From the NCBI GenBank assembly GCA_020427625.1, contig JAGQOI010000483.1, positions 1 through 7,687 on the forward strand: a DNA stretch of 7,687 nucleotides, given 5' to 3'. Source of the DNA: Phycisphaerales bacterium (GTDB lineage Bacteria; Planctomycetota; Phycisphaerae; Phycisphaerales; SM1A02). The position numbers and the translations under genes are program-made. The first letter of the stretch is position 1; every line of letters begins with the position of its first letter. A model generated the notes under the pieces. It was not told the DNA's origin and made no database searches. It saw only the letters and a program-made list of their open reading frames with translations. This document shows positions 5,825-7,687 of the stretch, piece by piece.

Positions 5825-5891
5825 TAGACTATGGCGGATCCTCAGGCCGGGAGGGTCGCGACGCCCGACACGCCGCTTCCTGAGCACGAGG
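5825..5891 (+). promoter_or_regulatory. Predicted -10, structured leader and ribosome site of the DUF4159 gene
   Basis: TAGACT at 5825-5830 is a -10 candidate. At an 18-bp spacer the -35 position reads GTGCCC, only 3 of 6. The leader from about 5837 can fold: CTCAGG at 5841-5846 pairs with CCTGAG at 5879-5884 and encloses a small hairpin (5853-5866). GAGG at 5888-5891 lies eight bases before the ATG at 5900 and is the ribosome site. Unlike its neighbours, this gene looks leadered. An in-frame ATG at 5831 lies inside the presumed transcription start region and is unlikely to be used. Confidence 0.4.
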
Positions 5892-5899
5892 TTGTTCCC

Positions 5900-7687
5900 A
5901 TGACGCGCAGTCAACTTGCGGTCGCGATCGCGACGGTTCTGTCCCTCTGTCGCCTCGGCGCGACGACGCCGACGGCGGAGTCCCTGACGGACGCCGACGT
6001 CGGTGCCGCGATGCAGGCGATCGTCGACGAACTCGCCCGGCGCAAGGCGCCGGACACGTACTGGGATCCGCCGGTGTGGATCAAGCTCGACGACGGCGAG
6101 CCGTCCCAGGGCGGCGGCTACACGGCGCTCGTCGCGCTCGCGCTCCAGCACGCCGGCGTGTCGTACCAGTCCGACCTGCTGCGCGACGTCATCGAACATC
6201 TGAAGACCGTTCCCCTGCGGGGGACGTACGCGATCGCGACCCGCGCGATGGTCTGGGCCAACCTGCCCGACGCGTTCCGACCGCAGCTCGACGCCGACGT
6301 GAAGTGGCTGACGGAGGCGTTCAGTCGCAAGTCCGGCGGGTGGGAGTACGAGGCGCGCCCGCAGTCGGCGATCCTCGACAACTCGGTCACGCTGTTCGGC
6401 GCGCTCGCGCTCTGGCACGCCTCGCGCCGGGGCGTGACGATCGACGACCAGGTCTGGCGTCGCATGGAGCAGCGGTTCGTCGCGACGCAGAATGCCGACG
6501 GCGGCTGGTCGTATCGGCCGCCGGATGCACGTTCGACGGGCTCGATGACGACGGCCGGTCTGACCGCGCTGCACATCGTGGAGGATGCGCTGCACGGCCC
6601 GCTGTTCGCGCGGGTGGTCGAGGGGTACGACTCGCCGTCGCGCCGCGCGCAGCGGGCGGCCCTGGCCTGGCTCGATTCGACGTTCACCACCGACCGCAAT
6701 CCCGGCAGCGACATGTACGACTTCTACTATCAATGGGGTCTCGAACGCGTCGCGCTCGCGGGCGGGCGTCGGACGTTCGGCGGGCGCGACTGGTATCGCG
6801 AAGGCGCGGCCGAGCTCATGCGGCGCGTCCTCGACGACGACCCGGACACCGGCGGATATCGCGTTCGAGCGACGGTGAACGACATCTTCGGCGACTCGCC
6901 GATGCGCAACGAACAACTCGCGTTCGCGCTCATGTTCCTCGCCCGCGGTCGGGTGCCGATCGTGATCAACAAGCTTCAGTTCGACGGCGCCTGGAACAAC
7001 CGGCCGCGGGACGTCGGCAACTTCACCGACTGGCTCGGGCGCGAGTCGGAGCGGGAGCTGAACTGGCAGGTCGTCCGGCTCGGCAGCGATCCGACGACCT
7101 GGCTCAACGCGTCGATGCTGTACATCGCCTCCCACGAAGCGCCGCCGTTCATCGCGGATCATGAGCGTGCGCTCGACGCCTACGTCCGGGAGTCCCGGAC
7201 GATGCTCGCGAAGCGGCGGGCCGGGCGGCTGCCGAAGGACGCCGCGCCGCCGACGCGCCCGGACGTGCCGGCCCTCGACGCGTTGCGCACCTACGTCGAA
7301 CTCGGCGGGCAGATCGTCGCGATCAACGAGCAGGGCGGTCGTTCGTTCGCGCGGCTCATCGAACTCATGGGCAGCGCGATGTACCCGCAGTACGACTGGC
7401 AGGAGGCGCCGCCGGACCATCCGGCGTACGGCCTCGTCTGGCCCGCCGACGGCGCGCTGCCGCGCCTGCAACTCCTGTCCAACGGCGTCCGCGACCTCAT
7501 CGTGCTGGCGGACCGCGAGGATCTCGCGGCCTCGTTCCAGGAGCGTTCGATGCGCCGTGCGTCGGCGTGGACGACGCTCGCAAATCTCGTGTTCATCGGC
7601 TCGGAGAAGTCGCGTCTGTCGCCACGCCTGCACGAGACGAACCCGCTCACGTCGCCGACGCGTGAACAGGTGAGCGCCGGGACGATC
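5900..7687 (+). CDS. Exported protein with prenyltransferase/squalene-cyclase-like repeats and DUF4159 (3' end missing)
   Basis: The frame is open from ATG 5900 to the window edge, giving 596 residues with no stop. Residues 5-20 form a hydrophobic signal-peptide-like segment, so export is inferred. Residues 35-350 hold helical repeats with GGGYTALVALAL (71-82), SGGWEYE (145-151) and the diagnostic QNADGGWSY (197-205), as in alpha/alpha-toroid prenyltransferase and squalene-cyclase proteins. The catalytic DxDD of hopene cyclases was not seen, so the toroid is probably not a cyclase. From about 353, INKLQFDGAWNNRPRDVGN begins a DUF4159 domain, with ELNWQVV, ASMLYIASHEAP, LRTYVELGGQIVAINE, DHPAYGL and LSNGVRDLIVL following. 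An Ala/Pro/Arg-rich insert of about 40 residues lies at 428-458. DUF4159 resembles glutamine-amidotransferase-like folds, but its role is unknown. In related bacteria, from recall, it sits near MoxR, DUF58 and von Willebrand genes, and none is visible here. Confidence 0.87.
   Translation, partial: MTRSQLAVAIATVLSLCRLGATTPTAESLTDADVGAAMQAIVDELARRKAPDTYWDPPVWIKLDDGEPSQGGGYTALVALALQHAGVSYQSDLLRDVIEHLKTVPLRGTYAIATRAMVWANLPDAFRPQLDADVKWLTEAFSRKSGGWEYEARPQSAILDNSVTLFGALALWHASRRGVTIDDQVWRRMEQRFVATQNADGGWSYRPPDARSTGSMTTAGLTALHIVEDALHGPLFARVVEGYDSPSRRAQRAALAWLDSTFTTDRNPGSDMYDFYYQWGLERVALAGGRRTFGGRDWYREGAAELMRRVLDDDPDTGGYRVRATVNDIFGDSPMRNEQLAFALMFLARGRVPIVINKLQFDGAWNNRPRDVGNFTDWLGRESERELNWQVVRLGSDPTTWLNASMLYIASHEAPPFIADHERALDAYVRESRTMLAKRRAGRLPKDAAPPTRPDVPALDALRTYVELGGQIVAINEQGGRSFARLIELMGSAMYPQYDWQEAPPDHPAYGLVWPADGALPRLQLLSNGVRDLIVLADREDLAASFQERSMRRASAWTTLANLVFIGSEKSRLSPRLHETNPLTSPTREQVSAGTI

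Noticed and set aside
2875..5827. Two long + strand open frames (490 and 560 codons) over the minus-strand block
   Set aside because: They are antisense to the zinc-ribbon, amidotransferase, four-helix and methyltransferase genes, which all have real domains or membrane segments. The + translations are low-complexity Arg/Asp/Glu/Gly sequence.
5831..5899. In-frame ATG at 5831 as the start of the DUF4159 protein
   Set aside because: It abuts the -10 candidate, has no ribosome site, and would bury the signal peptide behind 23 polar residues.
5105..7633. An 842-codon open frame on the minus strand covering the whole DUF4159 gene
   Set aside because: Only the last 213 codons are methyltransferase. 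The rest is antisense to a recognisable + strand gene, is Arg-rich and domainless, and results from GC-rich codon bias.
6003..7673. + strand frames at 6003-6203, 6076-7164 and 7161-7673
   Set aside because: These are out-of-frame shadows of the DUF4159 gene. The real frame (starting at 5900) contains QNADGGW and the DUF4159 blocks.

Overview
The window is GC-rich, almost fully coding chromosomal DNA. It most likely comes from a Planctomycetota bacterium of the Phycisphaerae type. Three features point there: a secreted beta-helix protein ending in a two-copy dockerin-like tail, a small membrane protein with an N-terminal CxxCGYxLRGL...CPECG zinc ribbon, and a long exported toroid plus DUF4159 protein. 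The placement rests on recalled family habits and no database search was run. No tRNA, rRNA, CRISPR array, insertion sequence or phage gene was seen.

Layout. On the + strand, positions 1-1119 are the 3' end of the beta-helix gene. A strong hairpin follows, then sppA (1224-2237), a single-domain S49 peptidase predicted to be a lipoprotein. sppA converges with a minus-strand block that reads, in transcription order: a SAM-dependent methyltransferase (5746-5105), an unknown four-helix membrane protein (4966-4280), a class I glutamine amidotransferase (4203-3457), the zinc-ribbon membrane protein (3414-2836) and an HD-domain phosphohydrolase (2790-2245). A 153-bp divergent intergenic region separates this block from a + strand gene that starts at 5900 and runs off the right edge. 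It encodes an exported protein with squalene-cyclase-like repeats followed by DUF4159.

The genes do not form an obvious pathway. They look like separately transcribed housekeeping and envelope functions. The most coherent signal is regulatory: five genes have a -10-like hexamer 6-7 bases before their start codon and no Shine-Dalgarno sequence, as expected for leaderless mRNAs. The two other genes whose starts lie in the window have a distant -10 and a purine-rich ribosome site. Three hairpins sit at or on stop codons. Two of the window's hairpins, at 1148-1187 and 2816-2842, contain a G-U pair that forms only in the RNA of the gene they would terminate.

I found no defence system, biosynthetic cluster or mobile system. 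The least understood items are the four-helix protein at 4280-4966 and the partial DUF4159 protein.
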